NCBI RefSeq assembly: GCF_002211305.1
Contig: NZ_LOKW01000013.1
Coordinates: 1 to 43,599 of the forward strand
Reading direction: 5' to 3'
Origin: Rhizobium sp. R634
Lineage (GTDB): Bacteria > Pseudomonadota > Alphaproteobacteria > Rhizobiales > Rhizobiaceae
DNA length: 43,599 nucleotides
Part shown: positions 14,703 through 23,458 of the stretch, in pieces
Numbering within the stretch: the stretch's first letter is position 1
How the letters are laid out: each line of letters opens with the position of its first letter
Notes under the pieces: model-generated
The model's database searches: none
The model's input: the letters and a program-made list of their open reading frames with translations, nothing else
What the model was told of the DNA's origin: nothing
Translations under genes and position numbers: made by a program

Positions 14703-15839
14703 TCAGACGCGGCTTTCGAGCGCCGCTTTCTCCCTGACGGGGACGGCATGGGCGGAACTCAGCGCCGCGTCGGTTTCGGCCAGGCGGGCGGCGCGGCGGC
14801 GCATCCTCGGGCTCTTCGGCATTTCCGGCCTCGACGCAGACGCCAGATCCTGAAAGCGCGGCTTGCTGCATGGCCGGGCCAGGCGCTCCCGGCCGATGAT
14901 CGCCAGCAGCAGCTTGCGCTTCGCATAGCCCGCCGAGCTGCGCAGGATCAGCCTGATGAGGAATCCCGGATCAGCCTTGAGGACCGCCCGGGCCGACGCG
15001 GCGGCCAGGCGGTAATTGCCTGCGAGAATATATTGGTTCACCGCATATTTATGGGCGGCGAGGATGGCGCTGCGGATCGCATAGGAAGACAGCTGCGGGC
15101 CAGCGGCGAGCGAACGCCGCGTCACTTCGGAGAGCGCGCTCGCCATCCTGACATAGTTGGAAGACATGTTTCCGGGATATTTTCGGTAGCCGAGCAGCCG
15201 CTCCGGCACATATTCGATGCAATAGCGCGCCGCCAGCCTCAGCTCGAAATCGAGATCCTCGCAGCCGCCGATGCCGGCCGCGGCATAGGAGCTGTCGAAA
15301 CCGCCGATCTCGAGCGCCGCCTGCCGGCGCACCAGAAGCGAGCTGCCATTGCCGATATATTTGAATGTGAGATGCCTGGCATAGATATAGCCTCGCGCGA
15401 AAAAAGACGGTCCCAGACCGTTGAGCTCATCGTCCCGATTGATGAAATGGTGCAGCACATAAACCGCGGCCCATTGATCCGGCAGGCGGTCGAGAGCCCC
15501 CACCTGTTTTTCGATTTTGGCGGGATGCCAGAGATCGTCCGCATCGAGAAAGGCGACATAGGCCCCCGAGGCGGCCTCGATGCCGGTGTTGCGCGCGGCG
15601 GCGACGCCGCGGTTTGCCGTGCGAAGCAGGCGGATCCTCTGATCGTTCGCAGCCACCCGCTCGACGAGACGCGCCGTATCGTCGGTCGAACCGTCATCGA
15701 CGACGATGATCTCCAGGGCCCGATAGGTCTGAGACGTGGCGGAGGCAAGCGTGCGCTCGATGAAGGGCGAAGCATTGAACGCCGGAACGACCACCGAGAC
15801 CAGCGGCTGCAAATGCGGCGTTGCTCCGATCGACTCCAC
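14703..15839 (-). CDS. Glycosyltransferase family 2, 378 aa
   Basis: The start is placed at GTG 15839 (VESIGATPH), with GGGAGG about 5 bases upstream; a longer frame to 15914 lacks a site. The GT-A domain shows VSVVVPAFNASPFIERTL, IIVVDDGSTDDT, and the metal-binding DADD in YVAFLDADDLWHP. Further on, IGGFDSSY and GGCEDLDFELRL (base-like ED) are present. The C-terminal about 100 residues are basic, without clear membrane segments. It probably adds a sugar in exopolysaccharide or lipopolysaccharide assembly on the cytoplasmic face of the inner membrane. Same strand as a broken paralogue and a UXS-like gene. Confidence 0.9.
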   Translation of the reverse strand: MESIGATPHLQPLVSVVVPAFNASPFIERTLASATSQTYRALEIIVVDDGSTDDTARLVERVAANDQRIRLLRTANRGVAAARNTGIEAASGAYVAFLDADDLWHPAKIEKQVGALDRLPDQWAAVYVLHHFINRDDELNGLGPSFFARGYIYARHLTFKYIGNGSSLLVRRQAALEIGGFDSSYAAAGIGGCEDLDFELRLAARYCIEYVPERLLGYRKYPGNMSSNYVRMASALSEVTRRSLAAGPQLSSYAIRSAILAAHKYAVNQYILAGNYRLAAASARAVLKADPGFLIRLILRSSAGYAKRKLLLAIIGRERLARPCSKPRFQDLASASRPEMPKSPRMRRRAARLAETDAALSSAHAVPVREKAALESRV

Positions 15840-15954
15840 GACTACCTCCCAAAAGGCACGGCCAAGCCGCCCGTCAGCGCATTTCCGTTTTTTCCCAGAG
15901 CAACGCCATGTCACCGACCGGCGATATGCTCAGCCGGTCTCCATGTCTTCCCGA

Positions 15955-16409
15955 TCAGCCGGCCGTTCGCGGCTCGATGATGCCGGCCGGCATCGCCGCG
16001 AAACGATCGGCAAACGGCGTGCCGCTTTCGGGAATCTCTACACTCGCCGAAGTCCCGCCATTCGGCAAGCAGGGCGAAGGCCCCCTGCACCTAAAGGATG
16101 ACCCCAGCAACCGCCAAAGCCGGTCGGCGCCGAAGGCGGCGAGCGCCATCGGGAAGCGGGCGGCGATCAACAGCGCCACTTTTCTGATCTGGTCGCAGTC
16201 CCCGGCGAGAACCGCGGCGCCACCGCGAAGGACAGCCATTCGGCGAGCGCCAGACAGAGCTTCAGGTCCTCGCAGCCCTCGGCGCCGCGGTCGCGCAGCG
16301 ACGGATCGTAGCCGCCGCACGCGAGCACCCCGGCCCGCGGCATCAGCGGCGTGCTGGCATTGTAGGCCGGGATGAGGACGGATACCAAGGGCGCGGATTC
16401 AGCGGGCAT
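15955..16409 (-). pseudogene. Broken family 2 glycosyltransferase (internal deletion plus frameshift)
   Basis: It begins properly with APLVSVLIPAYNAS (the GT2 N-terminus). It then jumps directly to PRAGVLACGGYDPSLRDRG and GCEDLKLCLALAE, which in the intact neighbour (14703-15839) come about 170 residues later. The DxD region is therefore deleted. The frame then closes at 16167. A second frame (15955-16320) continues with IRKVALLIAARFPMAL, matching the expected C-terminal helix, so a frameshift lies near 16200-16250. Non-functional remnant of a paralogue once adjacent to the intact glycosyltransferase. Confidence 0.75.
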
Positions 16410-16493
16410 GGGCGGTTATGCCGAGGGGCGAACGTCGTGTCGCCACCCATAACGCAGCACGCTGGAACCCTCTCCTCTATCGCCACTCTGTCC

Positions 16494-17537
16494 TCATAGA
16501 CCGGAGAAGCTGCCGATATCCGTGTTCTTCTGCGGGCGCGGGCGCGCCACAGCTTTGCGCGGCTTGGCGGCGGCGCGTTCCATCTCCGCCCTGAACCAGT
16601 CGAGCGTCTTCAGCACGCCTTCTTCATAGCTGACCTTGCAGGACCATTCCGGCATCACGTGCTTGGCGTTGGTCAGGTCCGGCCGGCGGTTGGTCGGATC
16701 CTGCGGCGGCGACGGCTTGAAGACGATCGGCACGCCGCCCATCAGGCTGGAGACATATTTGGCGACGTCGAGCACCGAGATCTCGCGGTCGTTGCCGACA
16801 TTGAGCGGTCCCCGGTAATCGGTCTCGTTCATCCAGAAATAACGGGCGAAGCCCTCGGTGATGTCGTCGACATAACCCCAGCTGCGCGATTGCAGCCCGT
16901 CGCCGAAGACGGTGATCGAGCGGCCGGTCAGCGCCTGGGTGATGAAGTTGGAGACGGCCCGGCCGTCATCCGGCCGCGTCCGCGGCCCATAACAGTTGAA
17001 GGGCCGCACGACCCGGACATCGAGGCCCTGGGTGCGCTGCAATTCGAACAGCAGCGATTCGGTGCAGCGCTTGCTTTCGTCATAGGAAGAGCGCGGCCCG
17101 GTGCAATCGACCTGGCCCTTGTAGCTTTCCGGCTGCGGCGACACCAGCGGATCGCCATAGACCTCCGATGACGAGGTGAAGCAGAAGCGGCCGCCCTTCT
17201 TCAGGAGGTCGAGCAGCCGGAAGGCGCCGAGCAGGTTGGCCGAGATCGTCCGCTTCGGTTCTTTCATGTACCAGGGCGGCGAGGCCGGAGAAGCGAAATG
17301 GTATATCTCGTCGAACGTGTCGGAGGTTTGAAGTGTTTCGACGTCGGACCGCACGAAATGCAGCCGCGGATCCTTGATGTGGGCCAGATTCTCCGCCCGG
17401 CCGGTCCAGAGATTATCGACGACCACAAGTTTGCTGATATTGCTGCGCAGCAACAACTTGTCGCACATATGCGAGCCAATGAACCCGGCTCCGCCTGCCA
17501 CCAGAACTTTTTTCATTCCATGCCCCTGTTTCTTCAT
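16494..17537 (-). CDS. NAD-dependent epimerase/dehydratase, UDP-glucuronate decarboxylase (UXS)-like, 347 aa
   Basis: An extended SDR. The NAD motif AGGAGFIGSHMCDKLL is near the N-terminus, with VVDNLWTGRAENL, HFASPASPPWYMKEP, TSSSEVYGDPLV and catalytic YDESKR (YxxxK). The VRPFNCYGPRTRPDDGR block and SWGYVDDITEGF are strongly reminiscent of UDP-glucuronate decarboxylases, which make UDP-xylose for surface glycans. The C-terminal tail (RKAVARPRPQKN) is an unusual basic extension. The start is ATG 17537 (GAGG upstream); ATG 17516 is possible. It fits a surface-polysaccharide role with the neighbouring glycosyltransferase. Confidence 0.85.
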   Translation of the reverse strand: MKKQGHGMKKVLVAGGAGFIGSHMCDKLLLRSNISKLVVVDNLWTGRAENLAHIKDPRLHFVRSDVETLQTSDTFDEIYHFASPASPPWYMKEPKRTISANLLGAFRLLDLLKKGGRFCFTSSSEVYGDPLVSPQPESYKGQVDCTGPRSSYDESKRCTESLLFELQRTQGLDVRVVRPFNCYGPRTRPDDGRAVSNFITQALTGRSITVFGDGLQSRSWGYVDDITEGFARYFWMNETDYRGPLNVGNDREISVLDVAKYVSSLMGGVPIVFKPSPPQDPTNRRPDLTNAKHVMPEWSCKVSYEEGVLKTLDWFRAEMERAAAKPRKAVARPRPQKNTDIGSFSGL

Positions 17538-17810
17538 TTGCCGAACCTCGTGCAAATATAAAACAATGCCGAATTAAGCAGTCATACGCCTGAAGGATTA
17601 GCTTTAACATGGTATAATATCGCTGATGACATATTTTCTTCAGGGATATTTGCAACCGCTGCAAGATAAAATCAGACGAATGGGAAATTGCTTACCCGAG
17701 CGCGACAATAATAGTATCGACAGGCGCTGTCGTCAGACGTTAGTCTGATGTCGCGACGATTGAGAAACTTGGTTGATCTCAATGCGCGAATGTATGAATC
17801 TGCCGCCTTA

Positions 17811-17945
17811 TCAGGCCTTTTGGCGGCAAAGAACCGCAACCACACGTACATTCGGCCGTTTTGATCGCCCTCGCCCCGGCCAGAAATCTTTCGCGACGCA
17901 GCAAAAAATTTCCTCTTCGGTCGGCAGTGCGACGACGTCAGCCAT
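17811..17945 (-). CDS. Possible small protein, 44 aa (uncertain)
   Basis: The frame runs from ATG 17945 to TGA 17811-17813 and encodes MADVVALPTEEEIFCCVAKD... ending VVAVLCRQKA. Composition is balanced, with a basic middle (RGRSKRPN) and three cysteines. The only ribosome-binding-like sequence (GGGGAGGGGAG) belongs to the adjoining repeat and lies about 13 bases away. No family recognised, and it could be a chance frame. The remainder of the gap 17556-18225 holds A/T-rich sequence (17560-17700), a small hairpin near 17737-17751 and the repeat at 17956-18114. Confidence 0.25.
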   Translation of the reverse strand: MADVVALPTEEEIFCCVAKDFWPGRGRSKRPNVRVVAVLCRQKA

Positions 17946-17955
17946 GGTGGATGGT

Positions 17956-18114
17956 CTCCCCTCCCCAACCCCTCCCCACAAGGGGGAGGGACTTAACTCG
18001 CGGCACCGCCTCATGCCAAAGTGAGCGTTCTTGCGGACGAGAGGTTGCGGCGAGAGCGGAGAGAGGCCGGCAGGTTAGCCCCTCCCCCTTGTGGGGAGGG
18101 GTTGGGGAGGGGTT
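17956..18114. repeat. MITE-like element with inverted ends (CTCCCCAACCCCTCCCC family)
   Basis: The left arm TCCCCTCCCCAACCCCTCCC...AAGGGGGAGGG (17956-17990) is mirrored by the right arm CCCTCCCCCTTGTGGGG...GTTGGGGAGGGG (18079-18114). Each arm is itself hairpin-prone. The core has no gene. Confidence 0.7.
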
Positions 18115-18225
18115 TTGCTGGGTCAGAAGTGCATTTTCGACTTCCAGCACTCGCCACAGCGTTGAGAATACGGCACTAGCTTGGGGCGACGATAGCTTGC
18201 AGCTCAGCAAGACTATCTGAATCGC

Positions 18226-18996
18226 TCAGACAGAGCGCATGATGGTTCGCATCTCCGCAAACACGTCAAAAAACTGTTCTTTCATGCTGTCAAAGCCGGA
18301 GGGAAAACTGTCACCAACCCTTGCCTCAAACTGGTAGTCATCGAACGTATCTCTGGCGTGTCGTTTGAGCGAGCCTGAGATTTTCTTTCCACCTCTTTCG
18401 ACACTGTAACTGCTTGACTGTTCACAGGTCGGGTTCGTGAAACGGTTTTTGATGAACTCACATTGAAGTCCGATGAGGGCGGCCGGCACGAATTTTCGTC
18501 CCATGAAAATCCCGACATATTCTCCTCCGACGGTTTGAATGAACACTTCGTCGATGTCTGGATGAATGTGTAGTTTGTATTGGCAATGCGAGCCCGGTTC
18601 GCTCTGAGGATGCGGCGTTGCTCCGTATACCGAACGTATATGCTGAAATCGCCTCATTTTGGAATCCGGATCGTGACCTGGAATATCGCACTCATAAAAG
18701 CGATCATTGAAACGATGAGCTGCTCTTGTAATCTCTATCCTATCGATAAGGTCCGGGCTGCGAGCTTCCTGCCAACCATCGAACGTAAGATGATCAGGAG
18801 CGTTGCCCTGAAAGGCCGCTGACAATAATACCTCGATTGCACTTTCGAAGACCTTTATCTCAGGTTCCGAGAGACCCTTATAGTTGGGGCGTTCGACAGA
18901 GGCCGGCCGATACCGCAGCACTGGCTCGAACGGTCTCGGAGATCTGCCCCGCTGAATCGCAAGCTGCAGCACCCTGTCAAAATCCCGCTTGTCCAT
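18226..18996 (-). CDS. Unknown soluble protein, 256 aa
   Basis: The start is placed at ATG 18996 (MDKRDFDRVLQLAIQRG), with GGAAAG about 7 bases upstream; upstream codons are antisense to nothing but overlap the GGDEF-EAL stop region. The protein is soluble and rich in aromatic and charged residues, with no signal peptide. Blocks include RRFQHIRSVYGATPHP, CQYKLHIHPDIDEVFIQT, GEYVGIFMGRKFVPAALIG and a C-terminal ARVGDSFPSGFDSMKEQFF. No family recognised. It lies 35 bases downstream of the c-di-GMP protein on the same strand, so the two may be cotranscribed. Codon use looks slightly more A/T-rich than its neighbours. Confidence 0.7.
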   Translation of the reverse strand: MDKRDFDRVLQLAIQRGRSPRPFEPVLRYRPASVERPNYKGLSEPEIKVFESAIEVLLSAAFQGNAPDHLTFDGWQEARSPDLIDRIEITRAAHRFNDRFYECDIPGHDPDSKMRRFQHIRSVYGATPHPQSEPGSHCQYKLHIHPDIDEVFIQTVGGEYVGIFMGRKFVPAALIGLQCEFIKNRFTNPTCEQSSSYSVERGGKKISGSLKRHARDTFDDYQFEARVGDSFPSGFDSMKEQFFDVFAEMRTIMRSV

Positions 18997-19031
18997 CGGC
19001 ATCTTTCCATTTTTCACTGAACCGGTTTCGG

Positions 19032-21815
19032 TCAAGCCGCCTTCCCAACCACCGGCTCGCCCATCGCCTGCGGCTTGCCGAGCAGATAGCCCTGCGCCTC
19101 GTCGCATTGCTCTTCCGAGAGCGTATCGAGCTGCGCCTGCGTCTCCACGCCTTCGGCCAGCACCGGCACCTCGAGGCTGCGGCCGAGGGCCAGGATGGCG
19201 CGGACGATCGCTTTGGATTGCGGGCTGGTCTCGACCTCGGCCATGAAGCTCTTGTCGAGCTTGATCTTGTCGAAGGGGAAGGAGCGTAGCGTTTCCAGCG
19301 AGGAATAGCCGGTGCCGAAATCGTCGATGGCGATCGAGACGCCGAGCGCCTTGATCTCGCGCATCGTCCGCAGCGCCTTCTCCTTGTCGACGATGATGGA
19401 GCTTTCGGTGATCTCGATTTCGAGGCGGCGCGGGTTCAGCCCGGTTTCCAAAAGAATGCCTGCGATCACCGCGGCCATGTCGGCATGGCCGAGCTGGATC
19501 GGCGAGAGGTTGACGGCGATCTTGTAGCCGTTGTTCCAGCTCGCCGCCTCCCGGCAGGCTTCCCGCAGCACCCATTCGCCGATCGGCAGGATCGCGCCGC
19601 ATTCCTCGGCAAGGCCGATGAAATCCATCGGCGGGATGTTGCCGCGCTCGGGATGGCGCCAGCGCAGCAGCACCTCGTAGCCGGTGATCTCGCCCGTCCG
19701 CACCGATTTCTGCACCTGGTAATGCAGATGCAGCTCCTTGCGCTCGATCGAGGCCCAGAGATCGTTGGCGAGCGCCCGCCGCCGGCGCGCCATCTCGTCC
19801 ATATCAGCCTCATAGAAACAGACCCGCTGCAGCAGCGATTGCTTGGCGCGGTACATGGCAAGATCGGCATTGGCGAGAAGCCCGTCGACGCTTGCCGCAT
19901 CGCTCGGATAGATCGCAACGCCGAGGCTGGCGCCGGTCTTGATCTCGAAGCCGTCGATGGAGACTGTGCCGGCCAGCGCCCCTTCCAGCCGGCCGATATA
20001 ATCGTGCAGCGCACTCAGCTCGTCGAAGCGCTTGGTCGCCGCGAATTCGTCGCCGCCGAAGCGGGCGATGAACTCGCCCTCCTGCCGCGCGGCATCGAGA
20101 CGCCGGGCAAGCTCGACCAGCACCTTGTCGCCGGTGGCGTGGCCGTGCTGGTCGTTGACCTCCTTGAACTTGTCGAGATCGATGCCGATGACGGCGACAT
20201 TGCCCCTCACCCGGTCGGCGATCATCATCTCTTCCGAGACGCTCTCGCCGAATTGCAGCCGGTTCGGCAGGCCGGTCAGCCCGTCATGCTTGGCGAGGAA
20301 GGCCACCTGCTCTTCGGATTTCAGCCGGTCGGTGATGTCTTCGAAGGTGACGACCCAGCCGCCATCGGCGAGCATGTTGACATGCTGCTGGATCGAATTG
20401 CCGCTGGCATATTTATGGACGGCGCTGCCGGAGCCGGCGCGGATCAACGCCATGTTCCTGATATAATGCGCCTCGGCGAGTGCCGCGGCCTCCGCCGCAT
20501 CGTCGGTATTGGCGGCATAGCCGATATCGACGATCTCGCGATAGGCCATGCCCGGGCGCACCGAGCCCTCGGGAAAGCGGAAGATTTCGAGATAGCGCTT
20601 GTTGCAGAGCACCAGCCGCTCGTTCCTGTCGAACATGCAGATGCCCTGCCCCATGTTTTCGAGCGCGACATCGAGGTTGCGGGTGACCTCCTCGATCCGG
20701 TCGGCATCCGCCTTCTGCTTGCTGCTGTCCTTGGTGATCTTGGCATAGCCGATCAGCGCGCCGGTCTCGTCATAGATCGGGTCGATGACGACATGGGCCC
20801 AGAAGGAGGAGCCGTCCTTGCGATAGCGCCAGCCCTGGGCTTCGAACTTGCCCTCGGTGCGGGCGGCCTGAAGCGCCCGCTGCGGCAGGCCCTTGCGCCG
20901 GTCTTCGGCCGAATAGAACAGCGAGAAATCCTTGCCGACGATCTCATCCGCGCTATAGCCCTTGGCGCGCTCGGCCCCCGCATTCCAATTGCTGACCTTG
21001 CCGTCGGGATCGAGCATATAGATCGCGTAATCGGTCACGCCTTGCACGAGCAGCTTGAAATTGCGCTCGGCCCTTTCGGTCTTGGCGCCGGAGCGCACGG
21101 CGAAGATCGCCGCCGCAAAGCCCGCCGTCAGCAGCGAGAAGGTCACGGCGACGATCGTCACCACCATCATCGCCGGCGAAAGCAGCATCGAGGGGTTGAA
21201 CGCCGAAGCATCGGGCACGACGGTCACACCCGCCGTCGCCGTGAAATGCAGCGCCACGACGCCGAGCGTCAAGAGCACCGTCGCCGTGAACTTGCCGAGC
21301 GTCGAGCGGCCGCTGCGGCCGGCAAAGCGGAAGGCGGCGACCGAAAAGCCGATGCCGAGCGCGACCGAGGCCACCAGGAACCACGCATCCCAGGAGATCT
21401 CGCCCGGAAATTCGATCGCCAGCATGCCGCTGAAATGCATGAGCCCGATGCCGGCGCCGAAAAACGCGCCCGCCAGAACATTCGCCATCCACCTGCCATA
21501 GACGATCTTCGCCGCAACCGCCGCCGTCGTCGCCACGATCGCGATCAACAGCGAAACCAGCGTCAGCCCGGCATGATAACCGACGACGACGCCGGGGTCA
21601 TAAGCGAGCATGGCGATGAAATGCGTGGCCCAGATCCCAAACCCGCCAGCCGCCCCGGCCGTCGTAAGCCATGTCAGGCGCACCGCCCCATCCGACGACA
21701 TCGCCCGATCGAGCAGAACCATCGCGCAATGGCTGGCGAGAAAGCAGATCAAACCCGCAAGCCCGACCAGCGTAAGATCATGCTGCTCGGTGATGCACGT
21801 CAGAACGGTGTACAT
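19032..21815 (-). CDS. MHYT-PAS-PAS-GGDEF-EAL bifunctional c-di-GMP regulator, 927 aa
   Basis: The N-terminal MHYT sensor has about seven membrane segments (residues 1-240) and its repeated His motifs ATHFIAML, LMHFSGM and ALHFTAT, proposed to bind copper for sensing O2, CO or NO. PAS 1 is at about 250-370 (TDYAIYMLDPDGK) and PAS 2 at about 380-490 (MGQGICMFDRNER). The GGDEF domain starts at about 508 (HDGLTGLPNRL) with an intact FGGDEF near 585. The EAL domain starts near 711 with YEVLLRW (an EVL variant keeping the glutamate) and has ITESS, DDFGTGYSS (about 831) and GVETQ (about 885). Both cyclase and phosphodiesterase signatures are preserved. It probably adjusts motility or biofilm from the inner membrane. 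ATG 21815 has GAGGG upstream. Confidence 0.95.
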   Translation of the reverse strand: MYTVLTCITEQHDLTLVGLAGLICFLASHCAMVLLDRAMSSDGAVRLTWLTTAGAAGGFGIWATHFIAMLAYDPGVVVGYHAGLTLVSLLIAIVATTAAVAAKIVYGRWMANVLAGAFFGAGIGLMHFSGMLAIEFPGEISWDAWFLVASVALGIGFSVAAFRFAGRSGRSTLGKFTATVLLTLGVVALHFTATAGVTVVPDASAFNPSMLLSPAMMVVTIVAVTFSLLTAGFAAAIFAVRSGAKTERAERNFKLLVQGVTDYAIYMLDPDGKVSNWNAGAERAKGYSADEIVGKDFSLFYSAEDRRKGLPQRALQAARTEGKFEAQGWRYRKDGSSFWAHVVIDPIYDETGALIGYAKITKDSSKQKADADRIEEVTRNLDVALENMGQGICMFDRNERLVLCNKRYLEIFRFPEGSVRPGMAYREIVDIGYAANTDDAAEAAALAEAHYIRNMALIRAGSGSAVHKYASGNSIQQHVNMLADGGWVVTFEDITDRLKSEEQVAFLAKHDGLTGLPNRLQFGESVSEEMMIADRVRGNVAVIGIDLDKFKEVNDQHGHATGDKVLVELARRLDAARQEGEFIARFGGDEFAATKRFDELSALHDYIGRLEGALAGTVSIDGFEIKTGASLGVAIYPSDAASVDGLLANADLAMYRAKQSLLQRVCFYEADMDEMARRRRALANDLWASIERKELHLHYQVQKSVRTGEITGYEVLLRWRHPERGNIPPMDFIGLAEECGAILPIGEWVLREACREAASWNNGYKIAVNLSPIQLGHADMAAVIAGILLETGLNPRRLEIEITESSIIVDKEKALRTMREIKALGVSIAIDDFGTGYSSLETLRSFPFDKIKLDKSFMAEVETSPQSKAIVRAILALGRSLEVPVLAEGVETQAQLDTLSEEQCDEAQGYLLGKPQAMGEPVVGKAA

Positions 21816-21877
21816 GGAACAAGCCCTCGATATTCGGGGGCCACGCTAATCAGCGGTCGCTTAAGGAAGGTTGAAAT

Positions 21878-21952
21878 GGGTGGGGTGTGGGGGTGTGGAA
21901 ATGCCGGGGTTGGGGCGGGTTGTGGGATTAGGGTTTATGGGCGGTGTTTGGG
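21878..21952 (+). other. G-rich tract with G-quadruplex-forming motif
   Basis: The plus strand carries about ten G-runs of three to five within 75 bases, including GGGGTTGGGGCGGG at 21906-21919 and a telomere-like GGGATTAGGGTTTAGGG at 21924-21941. It lies in the 449-base gap between the c-di-GMP gene (promoter side) and the DUF262 cassette. No coding frame. Nothing else is seen in 21816-22150. Confidence 0.65.
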
Positions 21953-22229
21953 TATGGTGAATGGATTGGTGTGGGGGCGATGGGCTGAGGCGAATGCGAC
22001 TCCAGAATTTTTCGATCGCCCGCGCAAAGAAGCGCTGGCGCCTTCAAGAGGCTTGCCGATATCACTATTAAAGAACGACGAAAGCTGCAATCGACCATGC
22101 GCGATTTGCGACGGCCGGGGGCGGCTGCGAAACGCGCACCTTTCACGAAAGCCTCCTAGGCTCCACCTCAATTTAGGAGTGCATGAGCGTCTACGGGAGT
22201 GTTTTGGTGTTGCAGGTGTCTCAGTAATG

Positions 22230-22252
22230 AGAGAAATTCGCTTCGTTTCTCT
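22230..22252. promoter_or_regulatory. Inverted repeat just upstream of the DUF262 start
   Basis: AGAGAAA (22230-22236) and TTTCTCT (22246-22252) are separated by 9 bases. The right arm ends 12 bases before the ATG at 22265 and abuts the only ribosome-binding-like sequence (TTGGGA). It could be an operator or an RNA hairpin limiting translation of the cassette. Confidence 0.5.
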
Positions 22253-22264
22253 TGGGATAGCTTG

Positions 22265-23458
22265 ATGACCACTATTACGGCTTACATGGCAGATCCGCCG
22301 GTGCAAAGCGATTTGGTTTCGGAAACCGAAGCCGAAGAAATCGATTCCACCATAGTAATTGAGCGACCGTTTGATCCAAGCAAGATCAAAGTTACGACGG
22401 ACAAAAAAAACGTCGATCTTTTGGTGCGGAGAATTGATCACGGAGAGATTGATCTCGCCCCTGAATTTCAAAGGCGTGCAAGGGTTTGGCCTATTCACAG
22501 GCGAAGCCAACTTATTGAGTCACTTCTCTTGCGAATTCCTCTTCCTGTATTTTACGTATCGGCGGACGCAATTGACAACTGGGCTGTGGTCGACGGCCTC
22601 CAACGAATTACGACTATATATGACTTCGTAAAGGGTGCTTTTGTCCTATCGGGGCTTGAGTATCTTACTGCGTTGGAAGGCAAAGGGTTCACCGATCTTG
22701 ATCGCTCCATGAAAAGAAGAATCGAGGAGACGGAACTCGTAATCAACGTGATCCAACCCGGAACCCCCGAAGAGGTAATGATCAACATATTTAAGCGGAT
22801 CAATACCGGGGGTATTCCGCTCAACGGTCAAGAAATCAGGAACGCGTTGAATAAAGGGCCTGTGAGAGATTACCTGAAGACTCTGGCGTCAACTCCCTTA
22901 TTCGTCTCGGCGACAGATAACTCCATCTCCGATGCACGCATGGAGGGGCAAGAAATGGTCCTGAGATTCCTAGCTTTCACCATGACACCGTATCAAGACT
23001 ATAGAGTGAATGATCTTGATACGTTCTTAAATGATGCGATGAGAAAATTAAATGCCATGTACATAGAACAGCGAGAGGAACTCGTCCAAATATTTCTACG
23101 ATCGATGAGTCTCGCTCGTACTATCTTTGGCGAGTATGCCTTCCGTAAGCCTCGCTTCGATCAGCATGGAAACGCTCTTTCGTCACGCAATCCCATAAGT
23201 AAGCCGCTCTTCGAAGCTTGGGCAGTAGCTCTCAGCGCCTTGAACGCCAATGAAGCGAAGGCTGCAATTTCTAAAGCAGAGGCTATCCGTGTTCAATTTT
23301 ATGATCTGGTTAAAAAGGACCCTGAGTTTGTTACAGCAATCTCTTATTCGACAGGTGTTCCCGGGCGCGTCTTCAAACGCTTTAACTCCGTGGAACAATT
23401 GCTGAATAAAGCTGTAGGAGGGGCTGATGCTCGAACAATTATCGATCCGAAATTTTAA
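22265..23458 (+). CDS. DUF262 (GmrSD N-terminal / ParB-like nuclease fold) protein, 397 aa
   Basis: The DUF262 motifs are in order. PEFQRRARVWPIHRRSQLIE is at about residues 64-83, then LLRIPLPVFYV, and VVDGLQRITTIYDF at about 108-121, a variant of the DGQQRLTT nucleotidase/nuclease signature with Q-to-L and L-to-I changes. VMINIFKRINTGGIPLNGQEIRN follows and is a strong family block. DUF262 occurs in GmrSD restriction enzymes and several multi-gene phage-defence systems. The start is ATG 22265; the ribosome site (GGA) is weak. It overlaps the ATPase gene by 32 bases. Base composition is clearly more A/T-rich than the surroundings. First gene of the cassette. Confidence 0.88.
   Translation: MTTITAYMADPPVQSDLVSETEAEEIDSTIVIERPFDPSKIKVTTDKKNVDLLVRRIDHGEIDLAPEFQRRARVWPIHRRSQLIESLLLRIPLPVFYVSADAIDNWAVVDGLQRITTIYDFVKGAFVLSGLEYLTALEGKGFTDLDRSMKRRIEETELVINVIQPGTPEEVMINIFKRINTGGIPLNGQEIRNALNKGPVRDYLKTLASTPLFVSATDNSISDARMEGQEMVLRFLAFTMTPYQDYRVNDLDTFLNDAMRKLNAMYIEQREELVQIFLRSMSLARTIFGEYAFRKPRFDQHGNALSSRNPISKPLFEAWAVALSALNANEAKAAISKAEAIRVQFYDLVKKDPEFVTAISYSTGVPGRVFKRFNSVEQLLNKAVGGADARTIIDPKF

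Noticed and set aside
13800..15980. A 726-codon plus-strand open frame opposite the PfpI and glycosyltransferase genes
   Set aside because: It spans two well-supported minus-strand genes and the gap between them. No protein motif is seen.
19485..22265. A 926-codon plus-strand open frame opposite the GGDEF-EAL gene
   Set aside because: It is the antisense shadow of the MHYT-PAS-GGDEF-EAL gene. It shows no domain and an Arg/His/Asp/Gly-biased composition typical of antisense frames in G+C-rich DNA.
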